A stretch of DNA of 61,624 nucleotides. Origin: Neisseriaceae bacterium HSC-16F19 (lineage in GTDB: Bacteria; Pseudomonadota; Gammaproteobacteria; Burkholderiales; Neisseriaceae). The notes beneath the pieces were generated by a model that was given only the letters and a program-made list of their open reading frames with translations, was not told the DNA's origin and searched no databases. Below are positions 61,079 to 61,624 of the stretch, in pieces. Numbering within the stretch: position 1 is the first letter of the stretch; every line of letters starts with the position of its first letter. The stretch covers positions 1 to 61,624 of the forward strand of contig NZ_JALJZY010000015.1 in the NCBI RefSeq assembly GCF_024171525.1. Reading direction: 5' to 3'. The position numbers were made by a program, and so were the translations under genes.

Positions 61079-61624
61079 CTAAACGCTAAAGAAATTATAG
61101 ATAAACAATCGCTTACTCTCCATATTCATACCTGCGTGACAGCGTATTTTGTTCTTCAATTCGCCGAATTTGCCCTCCAGTCGGTTGGTCGTATTCGGCA
61201 TCATCAATTCCCTGTTTCGTTCAAACGTAAACAAATAAGGCAGGTTCCGTTTCAGACTGTTATATGCACTTCTCAGCCGCTTGTGGGTGTACCACTGTTT
61301 CTTCCCGTCTTCGCTGTAGCTCAGCTCATTCAGGTAGCTTTTATGCCGCTCAAACCATTGTCGCAATGCATTGCCGAACGCCTGTTCATCTGTTTTGAAA
61401 ATACTGTCTGCAATCTGCTTTAAGGCTTTGCCCGCCTCCGATTTCGGGCGCCTGGTCAGGTAGCGTCGGATGATTTGCTGCTGATGAAACTGGCACATCT
61501 GGAAGGGAATGTCGGGAAACAGTCTGGCAATGCCTTTGAAACCGTCTGCGGTAATGCTCTGAATATCAATCCCTTTATCAATGACGGCTAATAATCCCTG
61601 ATGATAGAGTTCCGCCGTTTCGTG
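61079..61624 (-). CDS. DDE transposase, 3' part, cut by the window edge
   Basis: The frame is open from the window end to its TAG at 61079 and gives about 181 residues. SITADGFKGIARLFPD (catalytic Asp region) is followed by MCQFHQQQIIRRYLT, and the late NTTNRLEGKFGELKNKI holds the likely catalytic Glu. This pattern fits MULE-type/IS256-like transposases. The first part of the protein and the right end of the insertion sequence are outside the window, so the IS family cannot be fixed. Confidence 0.8.
   Translation of the reverse strand, partial: HETAELYHQGLLAVIDKGIDIQSITADGFKGIARLFPDIPFQMCQFHQQQIIRRYLTRRPKSEAGKALKQIADSIFKTDEQAFGNALRQWFERHKSYLNELSYSEDGKKQWYTHKRLRSAYNSLKRNLPYLFTFERNRELMMPNTTNRLEGKFGELKNKIRCHAGMNMESKRLFIYNFFSV

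Overview
The window is a chromosomal piece from the family Neisseriaceae. The clearest sign is the DNA-uptake sequence: dozens of copies of the 12-mer AGGCTGCCTGAA lie in and between genes, many as inverted pairs acting as terminators. This is the AG-simDUS dialect rather than the ATGCCGTCTGAA of pathogenic Neisseria. The gene order pilMNOPQ-aroK-aroB, two FtsK-type translocases, a patA/patB pair, metX-metW, and Correia-like and dRS3-like repeats support the same family. I cannot name the species.

Layout. (1) 138-12799, all on the minus strand: a compact surface-glycan locus read from rfbD through wbpA, wbpB, wbpD and wbpE (UDP-GlcNAc to a 2,3-diacetamido glucuronic acid sugar nucleotide), a Wzx-like flippase, three glycosyltransferases, a DMT-type membrane protein, a polyprenyl-phosphate sugar transferase and a phosphopantetheinyl transferase. 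Several junctions are ATGA overlaps, so it is probably one transcript. (2) 12875-20723, minus: a YkvA-like gene, trmB-aroB-aroK and the type IV pilus genes pilQ-P-O-N-M. pilM carries a one-base frameshift in this sequence. (3) 20873-31409: mrcA (PBP1A), glnE, ribD, a lipoprotein, nrdR, a small exported protein, an MTA/MTI phosphorylase, a nitrilase-family amidase and a lipoprotein. (4) 31410-44935: hemH, ftsK copy 1, anmK, xthA, an M23 endopeptidase, a YihY protein, a WrbA-like flavoprotein, a roadblock-like protein, lapB-lapA, a TauE/UreH-like membrane protein and an isochorismatase-like hydrolase. (5) 44935-60854: slt, trkH, patB-patA (peptidoglycan O-acetylation), an MnmM-like methyltransferase, an amino-acid binding lipoprotein, panC, the very long ftsK copy 2, a NUDIX hydrolase, a cupin and metX-metW. 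(6) The right edge cuts through an insertion-sequence transposase.

The intergenic spaces from about 28.4 kb rightward hold the most unusual material. They contain a family of REP/REPIN-like palindromes that all begin with GTAG but have at least four different stem sequences, matched between the two ends of each doublet. They also contain three Correia-like elements with divergent ends, a 199-bp inverted-repeat element holding a dRS3 pair, and a 164-bp inverted-repeat element whose tip supplies the stop codon of a cupin gene. A 24-bp duplication of the nudF start brackets one REP element. No tRNA, rRNA, CRISPR array or prophage was recognised.
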